A stretch of 64,000 bases of DNA from the NCBI GenBank assembly GCA_020634855.1, contig JACKAU010000005.1:124001-188000 (forward strand). The letters run 5' to 3'. Within the stretch, counting starts at the first letter, position 1; every line of letters begins with the position of its first letter. The notes below the pieces were generated by a model. The model ran no database searches and was not told where the DNA came from. It saw only the letters and a program-made list of their open reading frames with translations. A program made the position numbers and the translations under genes. The stretch comes from Anaerolineales bacterium (lineage in GTDB: Bacteria; Chloroflexota; Anaerolineae; 4572-78; J111). This document shows positions 53,174 through 61,933 of this stretch, piece by piece.

Positions 53174-53905
53174 TTACCCACCAAGTTCATAAAGGAGTGC
53201 GGTTGAGGCGGCCAGAGCGGCGGTTTCGGCGCGGAGAATGCGCGGTCCCAGGCTAACCAGTTTTGCCCCGTGGTCTTGAGCCAGCCGAGCCTCGTCCGGG
53301 GTGAAGCCGCCTTCCGGGCCGATGAACAAAGCCACACGAGCTGGGGTAAGATCTTTTAGGACGGATTTAAGCTCTACATCCGAGGTTTCTTCCCACGGAA
53401 AGAGAATGAGATCGGCGGTTTGAGCCTGAACCAGCGCCTCTGGTAAGGAACAAGCGGGGGCCAAAGTCGGCAGTTTGCCCCGCCCGCTCTGTTCGGCGGC
53501 TTCTTGGATGATCTGCTGCCAGCGCGGTTCTTTTTTAGCCGACGAGGCCGCATCGCGGACAACAGATCGTTGGCAGAGAGTCGGCACAAAACACGACACC
53601 CCCAGTTCCGTTCCCTTTTGCAGCACCCACTCAAATTTGGCGGCTTTGAGCATGCCCTGAAATAGAGTCAGATGCAGCTTAGGTTCGGCTGGGTTGGGTT
53701 GCTCGGCGATGATTTGCCCCTGTACGCTCGTTTTGTCGATGTGTGTCAAGGCTACCCGGCGCTCCAGGCCTGAGTTATCCAGCACGATAATTTCGTCGCC
53801 GGGACGCATACGCAGCACAGTTCTGATCTGGCGAGCAGTATCGCCGGTGATGTGGACAGTAGGGGGAATTATACAGTTGGGAGAGATGAAGAATCGGTGG
53901 GGCAC
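53174..53905 (-). CDS. rsmE: 16S rRNA m3U1498 methyltransferase
   Basis: The 243-residue protein methylates U1498 of 16S rRNA. It has the N-terminal PUA-like barrel (about 1-70, PHRFFISP and HITGDTARQIRTVLRM) and the SPOUT knot with QGMLKAAKFEWVLQKGTELG, RWQQIIQEAAEQSGR, FIGPEGGFTPDE and SLGPRILRAETA. It starts at a GTG only one base after the vapC stop, so its translation may depend on vapC being read. It closes the stress/translation cluster. Confidence 0.95.
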   Translation of the reverse strand: MPHRFFISPNCIIPPTVHITGDTARQIRTVLRMRPGDEIIVLDNSGLERRVALTHIDKTSVQGQIIAEQPNPAEPKLHLTLFQGMLKAAKFEWVLQKGTELGVSCFVPTLCQRSVVRDAASSAKKEPRWQQIIQEAAEQSGRGKLPTLAPACSLPEALVQAQTADLILFPWEETSDVELKSVLKDLTPARVALFIGPEGGFTPDEARLAQDHGAKLVSLGPRILRAETAALAASTALLYELGG

Positions 53906-53906
53906 T

Positions 53907-54299
53907 TCAGTACGGACGTTTCGTGATTAATTCAGGGATCATCCTAAAATCACGTTCGTTATCGGTAGCCAGTTCTAGTTGTTGAGTAATAGCTGTCGCC
54001 GCTATCAAAGCATCAGGAATAGTCAGATTGTGGCTTTTGCTAAAAGTTAAGATAAGACTATACGCTTTCGCAGCATCAGTCGGTGACAGATGAACCACAT
54101 TGAACATTGAGACTAACTGTTTGGCTTTTTCAACCTCTACTTTGTTACGACACCCTACCATTAGTTCCATTGCCGAAATAATTGATACGAATAGGACAGT
54201 TCCCGATTGTAACGCATTATCGATGAAGTCGGCAGCATCGGAATTACCCCGTGATAGATCGATAAGGACCGTTGTATCAAGTAGTTTACTACCCATCAT
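53907..54299 (-). CDS. vapC: PIN-domain toxin
   Basis: The ATG at 54299 overlaps the antitoxin stop (ATGA), giving 130 residues; the earlier start at 54311 was rejected. The PIN ribonuclease fold has all acidic residues: Asp in LLDTTVLID, Glu in SAMELMVG, Asp in TIPDALIAATA and Asp in LATDNERDF. VapC toxins cleave tRNA or rRNA. It follows a typical antitoxin and immediately precedes rsmE. Confidence 0.92.
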   Translation of the reverse strand: MMGSKLLDTTVLIDLSRGNSDAADFIDNALQSGTVLFVSIISAMELMVGCRNKVEVEKAKQLVSMFNVVHLSPTDAAKAYSLILTFSKSHNLTIPDALIAATAITQQLELATDNERDFRMIPELITKRPY

Positions 54300-54538
54300 T
54301 GATGCGTCCACTGTTTCTTACGGAGTTCATCAAGCCATTCCTGCGAAGTTCGCCCTTGCATGTCGTCTCGGTCGGCCCACATTCCAAAAAAATCAGCTTC
54401 CCGGATGGATTGTATCTTTTGAGTTCTAGATTGGTTGAGAGCCGCAACCTGGCTTTTTAATACCGTCATCTCTCCTATGAGACGATCAATTTCCTCAAGA
54501 ATATTATGTATTTTTGAGATTTCTTCAGTATTATTCAT
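54296..54538 (-). CDS. vapB: Antitoxin of the vapBC pair
   Basis: The 80-residue protein has a coiled-coil front (MNNTEEISKIHNILEEIDRL) and a C-terminus with FFGMWADRDDM and EWLDELRKKQW, the toxin-wrapping pattern found in many VapB-type antitoxins. No clear DNA-binding motif is seen, so autoregulation by this protein alone is doubtful. It overlaps vapC by 4 bp. Confidence 0.82.
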   Translation of the reverse strand: MNNTEEISKIHNILEEIDRLIGEMTVLKSQVAALNQSRTQKIQSIREADFFGMWADRDDMQGRTSQEWLDELRKKQWTHQ

Positions 54539-54594
54539 AATTAGTCAGTGTGATAGTTTTGTATAGTGAGTATACCTTGTAACTATTAGCCAGG

Positions 54595-55485
54595 TCAAGA
54601 TGTTTTTGATGCAGATGATGTCTTTTTTGCAATCAACGCCACCCAGTCCTCGTGACTGTACCGATTGACAATCGCCAGCCCCTGCGACTGAGCGGCCTGT
54701 GTGACCTCGTTTTCCTGGTCGGCAATCATGCCGGATAGTATGAGGACGCCGTTGGGGGTTAAAGCAGCGGCCAGGCCGGGCATAATCTCAATGAGGATGT
54801 GAGCCAGGATGTTGGCTACGACGAGAGGCCAATCTCGGCCGCCCTTGTCCGCAGCTGAACCCACCGCCGTTTCGACACGATTGGTTAACCCGTTCCGTTC
54901 GAAGTTTTCGTCGGCCACGCGGACGGCGACGTCATCCACATCGACCGCTCTGACCCAGGCCGCCCCCGACTTAAGGGCCGCAATCGATAGGACGCCGGAG
55001 CCTGTCCCCACATCGAACAGTTCTTGATCGGTTAAGTCCATCTCCTCGAAAATCTTGAGGCACAGTTGGGTGGTCGGATGCAGGCCGCTGCCAAAAGCGA
55101 GGCCCGGATCGATTTCGATGACGATGTCTTCAGCCGCCGGGATGTAGTCGCGCCAACTGGGTTTAATAACAAACCGGCGACCAATGCGGACCACATGGAA
55201 ATGTTCTTTCCACGATGTCGCCCAGTCGCTGGCTCCCACCGGTTGCAGCCGGGGTTCGGGGAGACCTTTAGGTAAGGCTTGTCCGATCAACGCCAGCAGG
55301 ACTTCTATTTCGCGCAAACGATCTTTATCTTCGGCGGGCAGCACCGTTCGAACCGTTACCTTTTCAAAATCAGGGGCCAAGGCCTCGATAACGGCCCCGC
55401 CGTAGCCGTAGCGATTAAACAAGTCGCTCACCACTTCGGCCGCTTCGCCGTCGATCCCTATAATTGCAATTTCGGTAAAATCCAT
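54595..55485 (-). CDS. prmA: Ribosomal protein L11 methyltransferase
   Basis: The 296-residue protein adds methyl groups to ribosomal protein L11. It has the N-terminal substrate-recognition domain (about 1-95), the SAM motif FDVGTGSGVLSIAALKSGA (about 157-175), and motif IV VVANILAHIL. AFGSGLHPTTQLCL is also a PrmA hallmark. The gene belongs to the conserved dnaJ-prmA-rsmE order. Confidence 0.95.
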   Translation of the reverse strand: MDFTEIAIIGIDGEAAEVVSDLFNRYGYGGAVIEALAPDFEKVTVRTVLPAEDKDRLREIEVLLALIGQALPKGLPEPRLQPVGASDWATSWKEHFHVVRIGRRFVIKPSWRDYIPAAEDIVIEIDPGLAFGSGLHPTTQLCLKIFEEMDLTDQELFDVGTGSGVLSIAALKSGAAWVRAVDVDDVAVRVADENFERNGLTNRVETAVGSAADKGGRDWPLVVANILAHILIEIMPGLAAALTPNGVLILSGMIADQENEVTQAAQSQGLAIVNRYSHEDWVALIAKKTSSASKTS

Positions 55486-55504
55486 TACTTGTCACCAAAA
55501 CAAA

Positions 55505-55531
55505 AGGCTACAGGTCAATTTCCTGTAGCCT
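55505..55531 (-). terminator. Hairpin after dnaJ (terminator-like)
   Basis: AGGCTACAGG and CCTGTAGCCT form a 10-bp stem with a 7-base loop, followed on the minus strand by TTTGTTTT. Only about 20 bp separate it from the prmA start, so it may reduce read-through from dnaJ into prmA. Confidence 0.75.
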
Positions 55532-55546
55532 GTCGAAGCTAACGTA

Positions 55547-55578
55547 AACCTCACCGATTTTGAGCAACCGGTGAGGTT
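55547..55578 (-). repeat. Hairpin between dnaJ and prmA
   Basis: AACCTCACCG pairs with CGGTGAGGTT across 12 bases. It lies just after the dnaJ stop and could protect the transcript end. Confidence 0.7.
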
Positions 55579-55589
55579 GAATTGTTTAA

Positions 55590-56735
55590 CTATACGCCAA
55601 AGGCATCCCGAATTCGGTCAAAGAAGCTTTTTTCACGCTGCGGCACCACTTCACGATCTAACGTTTTGCCCAATTCCAACAGCAGATGGCGCTGTTCTTT
55701 GGAAAGATTGGTCGGCGTCCGCACTTGAATGGTCACGACCTGATCGCCGCGACCGGAGGTTGAGCCATCGCGCCGCAGCCGGGGCACACCTTGTCCCCGT
55801 AAGCGGATGGTCTCGCCGGTCTGAGTGCCGGCCGGAATCGTCATCAGTTGTTTACCGTCCAAAGTCGGCACTTCAACTTCATCGCCCAGCGCGGCCTGGG
55901 TGACGTTGATCGCCAGTTCCAGATGAATGGTGTCATCATTGCGGCGGAAGTAAGCATGCTCTTTAACTTTAATGACCACGTACAGATTACCGGGCGGCCC
56001 GCCATAAACGCCGCTTTCGCCCTCACCGGACAGACGAATTTGAGTGCCAACATCGACCCCGGCCGGGATTTTAACCGAGAGCCGGCGCTTTTTGACGATT
56101 TGACCGCGGCCCTGGCATTCGTTGCACGGTGTAGTGATGATCTCGCCGGCGCCCTGGCAGCGGGGACAGGTGCTGATATTAATGAAGAAGCCGGCTTGTC
56201 GCCGCACTTCACCGGTGCCGTTACATTCCGGACAGCGAATCGGGTTAGTGCCCGGTTCGGCTTTGCTGCCGTTACAGTGAGCGCAGGTTTCTCGGCGCGG
56301 CACTTCAATCTCTTTTTCCGCGCCAAAGATGGCTTCTTCAAATTCCAGCGTTAGGTCATAGCGCAGATCCGATCCCCGACGCGGCCGCCGGCCGGTTTGG
56401 CGACGCCCGCCAAAACCGCCGAAACTGCCAAAAACTTCTTCAAAAATTTCAAAGGGATCGCGTCCGACATCAAACCCAAAGCCGCCGCCGCCAAAACCGC
56501 CGGCGTTGCCGCTGACGCCGGCGTGGCCAAAGCGGTCATATAGGCCCCGCTTTTGCTCATCGGACAGAATTTCGTAGGCTTCGTTGACTTCTTTGAATTT
56601 GGTTTCGGCATCAGCTTCTTCGCTGACATCAGGGTGATATTGTCGAGCCAGGCGACGATAAGCCTTTTTAATCTCTTCGGGTGAGGCGCTTTTTGCTACG
56701 CCTAAAACTTCGTAGTAGTCGCGTTTGTTACTCAT
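55590..56735 (-). CDS. dnaJ: Chaperone DnaJ (Hsp40)
   Basis: The ATG at 56735 gives 381 residues; a TTG at 56741 is possible. The J domain (about 5-68) has the HPD motif in YHPDVSEEAD, then a Gly/Phe region, four zinc motifs (CAHCNGSKAEPG, CPECNGTG, CPRCQGAG and CNECQGRG) and a C-terminal substrate-binding region. It stimulates DnaK ATPase and delivers unfolded clients. It is 30 bp from dnaK. Confidence 0.97.
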   Translation of the reverse strand: MSNKRDYYEVLGVAKSASPEEIKKAYRRLARQYHPDVSEEADAETKFKEVNEAYEILSDEQKRGLYDRFGHAGVSGNAGGFGGGGFGFDVGRDPFEIFEEVFGSFGGFGGRRQTGRRPRRGSDLRYDLTLEFEEAIFGAEKEIEVPRRETCAHCNGSKAEPGTNPIRCPECNGTGEVRRQAGFFINISTCPRCQGAGEIITTPCNECQGRGQIVKKRRLSVKIPAGVDVGTQIRLSGEGESGVYGGPPGNLYVVIKVKEHAYFRRNDDTIHLELAINVTQAALGDEVEVPTLDGKQLMTIPAGTQTGETIRLRGQGVPRLRRDGSTSGRGDQVVTIQVRTPTNLSKEQRHLLLELGKTLDREVVPQREKSFFDRIRDAFGV

Positions 56736-56765
56736 AGCCAATGCCTTTGGTGCTAAACAGGGTTC

Positions 56766-58679
56766 CTAGTTTGCTTCAGAAAATTCGCCTTCAACCACGT
56801 CTTCGTCACTCGAGCCGCCCGACGGTCCGCCATCAGCCGGACCACCGGCTGCTCCACCGGGAGGTGGTGAACCGGCCGCGCCGTACATTTCAGCGCCCAC
56901 TTTTTGCATAGTTTGCCCCAGATCGTCGGCTGCGGTTTGAATCGCATCCACATCATCCTGCTCGATGGCTTTCTTGGTGGTCTCTATTTTGCTTTCGATT
57001 TCCTGCTTCAAGTCGGCACTGATTTGCTCGCCCTGCTCACGAAGCAGTTTTTCGGCGGCAAAGACCAGCGAGTCGGCGTGGTTGCGGGTTTCGATCTGAC
57101 TTTTGCGTTGGGCGTCTTCGTCTTTATGGCGTTCGGCATCTTTAACCATGTTGTCGATTTCGGAATCACTCAGACCGCTGGACGGAATGATTTGCATCGA
57201 CTGCTCTTTGCCGGTGGCCTTGTCTTGAGCGGTGACATGCAGAATACCGTTGGCGTCGATATCGAACGTCACTTCAATTTGGGGCATGCCGCGCGGAGCC
57301 GGGGGCAGGCCGTCTAAAATAAATTTGCCCAGGCTCTTGTTATCAGAGACCATCGGCCGTTCGCCTTGCACGACGTGGATCTCAACCTGGGTTTGATTGT
57401 CGGCGGCCGTTGAGAAAATTTGGCTTTTCTTGGTCGGAATGGTGGTGTTGCGTTCGATCAGCGGCGTCGCCACGTGGCCCAGCGTTTCGATGCTGAGGGT
57501 CAGCGGCGTCACGTCAAGCAGCAGCACGTCTTTCACTTCGCCGCCCAAAACGCCGGCCTGAATCGCCGCGCCAATCGCCACGACTTCGTCGGGGTTAACG
57601 CCTTTGTGCGGTTCTTTGCCGAACAGTTTTTTGACCGCTTCCTGCACGGCGGGCATCCGGGTTTGGCCCCCCACCAACACGATCTGGTTGATATCGCCGG
57701 CGCTAAGTTTAGCGTCTTTTAACGCTTGACGGCACGGTTCAAGCGATTTGGTGACCAGATCATCAGTTAGCTGCTCGAATTTAGCCCGAGTGATATTCAG
57801 CGTCAGGTGTTTTGGCCCGGAAGCGTCAGCGGTGATGAAAGGCAGGTTGACCTCCGTTTGCTGGGTGGTCGACAGCTCAATTTTGGCTTTTTCAGCCGCT
57901 TCTTTCAACCGCTGGAGAGCCTGCGTATCCTGCCGCAGGTCGATGCCTTCTTGTTTCTTGAATTCATCGGCAATATAGTCGATCAGCTTCAGGTCAAAAT
58001 CATCGCCACCCAGAAAGGTGTCGCCGTTGGTGGATTGAACTTCAAAAACGCCGTCGCCGACATCCAGAATCGAGACATCGAACGTGCCGCCGCCCAGGTC
58101 ATAGACCGCGATTTGCTCGTCGTTCTCCTTATCAAGCCCGTAGGCCAATGAGGAGGCGGTTGGTTCATTGATAATCCGCAGGACCTCCAAACCGGCAATT
58201 TTACCGGCATCTTTGGTGGCCTGGCGTTGGGTATCGTTAAAGTAGGCCGGGACGGTAATCACCGCTTGCGTGACCGCCTCGCCCAGGTATGCCTCGGCAT
58301 CGTTTTTGAGTTTCTGAAGGATCATCGCACTAATTTCCGGCGGCGAATAATCTTTGCCGCCCATCACCACCCGAATGTCGCCGTTAGGCGCTTCTTTAAC
58401 CTCATACGGGACGTGTTTGATTGCTTTTTGCACTTCGGCGTCTTTGAACTTGCGGCCCATGAAGCGTTTCACGGAGAAAACTGTGTTGGTGGGATTGGTG
58501 ACAGCCTGACGCTTAGCGACCTGACCCACCATCCGTTCGCCGGATTTGGGGTTGACTGCGACAATCGAGGGGGTAGTGCGGTTACCTTCGGCATTGGGGA
58601 TTATCGTGGGTTCGCCGCCTTCCATCACGGCCATAGCTGAGTTTGTCGTGCCAAGGTCAATACCAATAATTTTTGCCAT
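56766..58679 (-). CDS. dnaK: Chaperone DnaK (Hsp70)
   Basis: The 637-residue protein has the Hsp70 ATPase motifs IIGIDLGTTNSAMAV, IAVYDLGGGTFDVSIL and QIVLVGGQTRMPAV, a substrate-binding domain that begins DVLLLDVTPLTLSIETLG, and a C-terminal lid with a Gly/Pro-rich tail ending EGEFSEAN. AGGAGT precedes the ATG. It refolds proteins with DnaJ and GrpE. The 161-bp gap to grpE holds no CIRCE that I can see, so expression likely relies on the hrcA promoter. Confidence 0.98.
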   Translation of the reverse strand: MAKIIGIDLGTTNSAMAVMEGGEPTIIPNAEGNRTTPSIVAVNPKSGERMVGQVAKRQAVTNPTNTVFSVKRFMGRKFKDAEVQKAIKHVPYEVKEAPNGDIRVVMGGKDYSPPEISAMILQKLKNDAEAYLGEAVTQAVITVPAYFNDTQRQATKDAGKIAGLEVLRIINEPTASSLAYGLDKENDEQIAVYDLGGGTFDVSILDVGDGVFEVQSTNGDTFLGGDDFDLKLIDYIADEFKKQEGIDLRQDTQALQRLKEAAEKAKIELSTTQQTEVNLPFITADASGPKHLTLNITRAKFEQLTDDLVTKSLEPCRQALKDAKLSAGDINQIVLVGGQTRMPAVQEAVKKLFGKEPHKGVNPDEVVAIGAAIQAGVLGGEVKDVLLLDVTPLTLSIETLGHVATPLIERNTTIPTKKSQIFSTAADNQTQVEIHVVQGERPMVSDNKSLGKFILDGLPPAPRGMPQIEVTFDIDANGILHVTAQDKATGKEQSMQIIPSSGLSDSEIDNMVKDAERHKDEDAQRKSQIETRNHADSLVFAAEKLLREQGEQISADLKQEIESKIETTKKAIEQDDVDAIQTAADDLGQTMQKVGAEMYGAAGSPPPGGAAGGPADGGPSGGSSDEDVVEGEFSEAN

Positions 58680-58840
58680 CTTTAACTCCTGATACTTAAG
58701 TTAGAAATAGAAACTAGAAAGGGATTGCCTAAATCTTTTATCGTTAATTGTCATTACGGGTAGGTTATGAACCTGAATGCCAAAGAAGATGATCGACGCT
58801 CTCGTGAAAATGCCGGTCGCCTCAGGTTATTTGGGTCGGG

Positions 58841-59560
58841 TTACCGGGCTACTCGCACCAAAGCCGGACGAATGACGCGACTGCCGATTTGATATCCCTT
58901 ACGAAGTTCGGCAATGATGTGGTCAGTATCGTGATCTTCAGCATCTTCATAGCTGACGGCTTCGTGAAAGTTCGGGTCGAATTGGCCGGCAGTATCGATG
59001 GGCATCACGTTTTGATCATCCAGAATTTTGCCCAGTTTGCGCTGGACCAACCGAAACCCCTCTACCCAGCCGATGAGTTGGCCGTTCAGGTCTTCGGGTA
59101 GATTTTGAAAGGCCAGATCCAAATCATCCAAAGCGCTGATCACGCCTTCCAGAACTTCACTCTTAATTCTATCACGTTGGAGCTTAAATTGCTCTTCTTG
59201 ACGGCGTTTATAGTTGGCTAACTCGGCGGCGGTTCGCTGCCAATTTTCCAGATTTTTGGCCGCTTCTTCCTGGGCCTGTTCAAGTTCGGCCCGCAGTTGG
59301 GCGATCTCATTGTTAACCGGTTCTTCCGCTATAGTCGCATCTTCTTCATTACCAGTTTCAGCCTCGGGCTCGACGTCGGTTGTAGTTGCAGAGGTCGTGG
59401 CTTCGACAGTATCGACTTCCGGTTGGTTGTCACTGGCCTGGGCATCGACATTGTTGTCAACAGTGGCTCCCGTTCCATCAACGTTGGTGGTGACGTTTTC
59501 ATCCACTGCCGGGGTTGCATCTTCAGTTGTTGGGTTGTCCGTATCTTTGTTGTGTGCCAT
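58841..59560 (-). CDS. grpE: Nucleotide-exchange factor GrpE
   Basis: The 239-residue protein releases ADP from DnaK. The GrpE core is at about 85-239: a long coiled coil (IAQLRAELEQAQEEAAKNLE, with NYKRRQEEQF), LGKILDDQNVMPID and the final beta-domain (QFDPNFHEAVSYED and GYQIGSRVIRPALVRVAR). The first 80 residues are a disordered Thr/Asp/Glu-rich extension that is longer than usual. Confidence 0.95.
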   Translation of the reverse strand: MAHNKDTDNPTTEDATPAVDENVTTNVDGTGATVDNNVDAQASDNQPEVDTVEATTSATTTDVEPEAETGNEEDATIAEEPVNNEIAQLRAELEQAQEEAAKNLENWQRTAAELANYKRRQEEQFKLQRDRIKSEVLEGVISALDDLDLAFQNLPEDLNGQLIGWVEGFRLVQRKLGKILDDQNVMPIDTAGQFDPNFHEAVSYEDAEDHDTDHIIAELRKGYQIGSRVIRPALVRVAR

Positions 59561-59594
59561 AGCTTATGCCTCAAACTGTAATGATTGGATGGTG

Positions 59595-60638
59595 TTAAGT
59601 TAGTTTCTGATAACCGTAGAGGTCACTGATTAAATTACTCATAAGGTGGGACATGTAACGCACAACCGAAACCGTCCGACCATAGGGCATGCGCAAAGGG
59701 CCGATGACGCCCATCGCTCCTGTCACTTCATCGGCTACACCGTAGCGGGCCAGAACAATGCTCACTTCTGAGAATTCTTCCCACTTGCCGTCGCCGCCGA
59801 TAATAATTTGGACGCCGCCTTGCCTGAGGGCTTCGCCCACCACGCGTTCGACCATTTGGTGCTCTTCTAACACTCGGATGATCTGCTGGATACCTTCGCG
59901 ATCTTTGAATTCGGTATGGCTGAGAATATTGAGCAGCCCATCGCGATAGACATCGCTGCTGCGCCGCGCATCGACCCGGCGCATAATCTCTTCGACCAGC
60001 TCACTGACTTTGATCGCCACATCATCCAGCAACGGGGCCGACATCGCCGCGACGCCGTTCGCATCCCGGCCACCCCACACATCGTTAAGCTGGCGAGCCA
60101 ACGAGGTCAACGTGTCTTGATCAATCGGGTAGTCGAGGTTGAGAATTTGCTGTTTTAGAGTGCCCCCTTGCAGCACCAAGATGAGCAGAACCACGTTATC
60201 TCTAATGGAAATAAGCTCGACATGTTTGACATGGCACAGGTCGCTTTTGGGGGCCGTAATGAGCGATGCATTTTGTGACGTATGCGCCAAAACCGCCGCA
60301 CTTAAGCGCAGCCATTGATCAAGCTCTAATCGGGCTTGATGAAACTGGTGGCTGATCATACGCTGCTCATCATTGGGCAGTTCAACCTGCTCCATGAGCT
60401 TTTCCACAAAATAACGATAGCCTGCTTCGGTGGGTACGCGTCCGGCGGAGGTATGCGGCTGAACCAGATAGCCCAACTCTTCCAGCCGAGACATCTCGTT
60501 ACGAATGGTAGCCGCTCTCACACCCAAATTGTAGGATGTGATCGATTTTGAGCTAACCGGGGTAGCCGAGTGGATATACTCTTGCACGACCAGCCGCAAA
60601 ATCTTTTGTTGTCGTTCGGTTAATTCCCTTTCGTTCAT
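59595..60638 (-). CDS. hrcA: Heat-inducible transcription repressor HrcA
   Basis: The ATG at 60638 gives 347 residues and a normal HrcA start: LTERQQKILRLVVQEYIHSA with the winged-helix motifs TPVSSKSI and RAATIRNEMSRLEELGYL, and HTSAGRVPTEAGYRYFV. It represses its own cluster by binding CIRCE, and needs GroEL for activity. The longer start at 60725 would put the CIRCE element inside the gene and was rejected. Confidence 0.96.
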   Translation of the reverse strand: MNERELTERQQKILRLVVQEYIHSATPVSSKSITSYNLGVRAATIRNEMSRLEELGYLVQPHTSAGRVPTEAGYRYFVEKLMEQVELPNDEQRMISHQFHQARLELDQWLRLSAAVLAHTSQNASLITAPKSDLCHVKHVELISIRDNVVLLILVLQGGTLKQQILNLDYPIDQDTLTSLARQLNDVWGGRDANGVAAMSAPLLDDVAIKVSELVEEIMRRVDARRSSDVYRDGLLNILSHTEFKDREGIQQIIRVLEEHQMVERVVGEALRQGGVQIIIGGDGKWEEFSEVSIVLARYGVADEVTGAMGVIGPLRMPYGRTVSVVRYMSHLMSNLISDLYGYQKLT

Positions 60639-60667
60639 ATCCCGTTGCAATTGGCGCTCGCCTGGCG

Positions 60668-60703
60668 AGAGTGCTATTAGCACTCTATCTAGGCGAGTGC
60701 TAA
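60668..60703 (-). promoter_or_regulatory. CIRCE operator plus an extra overlapping half-site
   Basis: TTAGCACTC (60677-60685), a 9-bp spacer and GAGTGCTAA (60695-60703) form a perfect CIRCE. An added half-site AGAGTGCTA (60668-60676) with the central TAGCACTCT makes a second, tight palindrome that shares the middle arm. It lies downstream of the hrcA promoter. Confidence 0.95.
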
Positions 60704-60715
60704 AATTACCTCGAA

Positions 60716-60744
60716 ATAATACCATAAAGTGGTCGAATAGTCAA
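60716..60744 (-). promoter_or_regulatory. Sigma-70-type promoter of the hrcA operon
   Basis: On the minus strand, TTGACT (60744-60739), a 17-bp spacer and TATTAT (60721-60716) precede the CIRCE by 12 bp, the usual arrangement. Confidence 0.82.
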
Positions 60745-60763
60745 GCTAGGATAAAATTGGCCC

Positions 60764-61792
60764 CTATTCTGGCGTCGATCTCCGGCGCAGTTGGTACATT
60801 TTGTACAAAAGCGGGTTGTAAACATAGTCGTACGCCCCAATACTCCGATATATCTGCCCGCCAAAACCGCGTTTGAATCGATAGACGCCCCATAAGCCAT
60901 CCTGCCGGTTGGCGAATTCAGCTTCCAAAGCTGCCGGGTCAGCATTCGGAATGCCCCACAAATCGTAATCGGTACAGCCTTGAGCTTTGGCCCAGCGAAT
61001 AGCAGCCCACTGCACCAGATAGGGCGCCATTAGATTCCGATGACTGTTGGACGAAGCGCCATATAAATAGTAGGCCGTCGTTCCCTGCCGGAAAACCATC
61101 AACGCGGCTAGCGGTTGATCCTCGAATTCGGCGATGAACAGGGCGCAGTGATCCGGCGCGAAATATTCGTAGGCCAGCCGGTAGTAGTCCGAGCCATGAA
61201 CGCCAAACCCGTCGCGGTCGGCGGTAAGCTGGGAGAGTTGATAGTAGGCGGGCAGGTCATCGGCCTGTCCCTGGCGAACGATCACGCCCTTGCGCTCCGC
61301 CAGGCGAATGTTGTAACGCGTCTTTTGCTTCATCGCCGCCAGTACCGCCGCCTCGTCACCGCTAATATCGATGAGGATGGAGCTTTGGGGTTGGATAGTA
61401 TCAGCCGGGCTAAACTGGGCCTGGTGGAGATAACTCTGCGTGGCTTGAGCCATCTGAGTCTGGTCATTGTCACACCAGACATTCGGCTCGACCTTAAGAA
61501 AGACGGCGCGCTGTTTTTTGGCGGCGTTATGAATGGCTGAAAAAAGCTGTTGGCAGCGGGGCAAATCGGTCCAATCGAGCAGCGGGCCTTTGGGAATGTA
61601 GGCCACGGTGAAGCCTAACGGCAGACGTCGAAACAGAACTTGGGCTGCGGCGCCATCTACTTGAATGCGATAAGGGGTCCAGCCAAAGTGGCTTTTGAAT
61701 TCCCCCCACGGCCAACTTTGGAGTAAGTGGCCCTGCCGGTCGGCTAACTGCGCCGCCCACTGAGGTGCGGTTGTGGTGAGTAGCATGTTCAT
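60764..61792 (-). CDS. FemABX-type aminoacyl/peptidyl transferase
   Basis: The 342-residue protein has two GNAT-like halves of the FemABX family: HLLQSWPWGEFKSHFGW at the front, YIPKGPLLDW, VFLKVEPNVW, MKQKTRYNIRLAERKGV and the C-terminal YLYGASSNSHRNLMAPYLVQ and GCTDYDLWGIPN motifs. The family adds amino acids from aminoacyl-tRNA to the peptidoglycan precursor, or acts on related lipids. No membrane segment is visible. It lies upstream of the hrcA operon on the same strand, and its stop overlaps nothing of the promoter. Confidence 0.9.
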   Translation of the reverse strand: MNMLLTTTAPQWAAQLADRQGHLLQSWPWGEFKSHFGWTPYRIQVDGAAAQVLFRRLPLGFTVAYIPKGPLLDWTDLPRCQQLFSAIHNAAKKQRAVFLKVEPNVWCDNDQTQMAQATQSYLHQAQFSPADTIQPQSSILIDISGDEAAVLAAMKQKTRYNIRLAERKGVIVRQGQADDLPAYYQLSQLTADRDGFGVHGSDYYRLAYEYFAPDHCALFIAEFEDQPLAALMVFRQGTTAYYLYGASSNSHRNLMAPYLVQWAAIRWAKAQGCTDYDLWGIPNADPAALEAEFANRQDGLWGVYRFKRGFGGQIYRSIGAYDYVYNPLLYKMYQLRRRSTPE

Positions 61793-61933
61793 TGATCAAA
61801 TTATACCATTAAGACTATACTTTTGGTAAACGGCTAAAACTGACGATGTAAAGGGTTTTTGGTAATTTTTACAACTGTGCTAAGATAACGGCTGATTTTG
61901 GTCTCCCTGAGAACGGCAAGGGTAAGGAGTAAT

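Noticed and set aside
60639..60725. Longer HrcA start
   Set aside because: It would place the CIRCE operator within the gene and add residues absent from HrcA.
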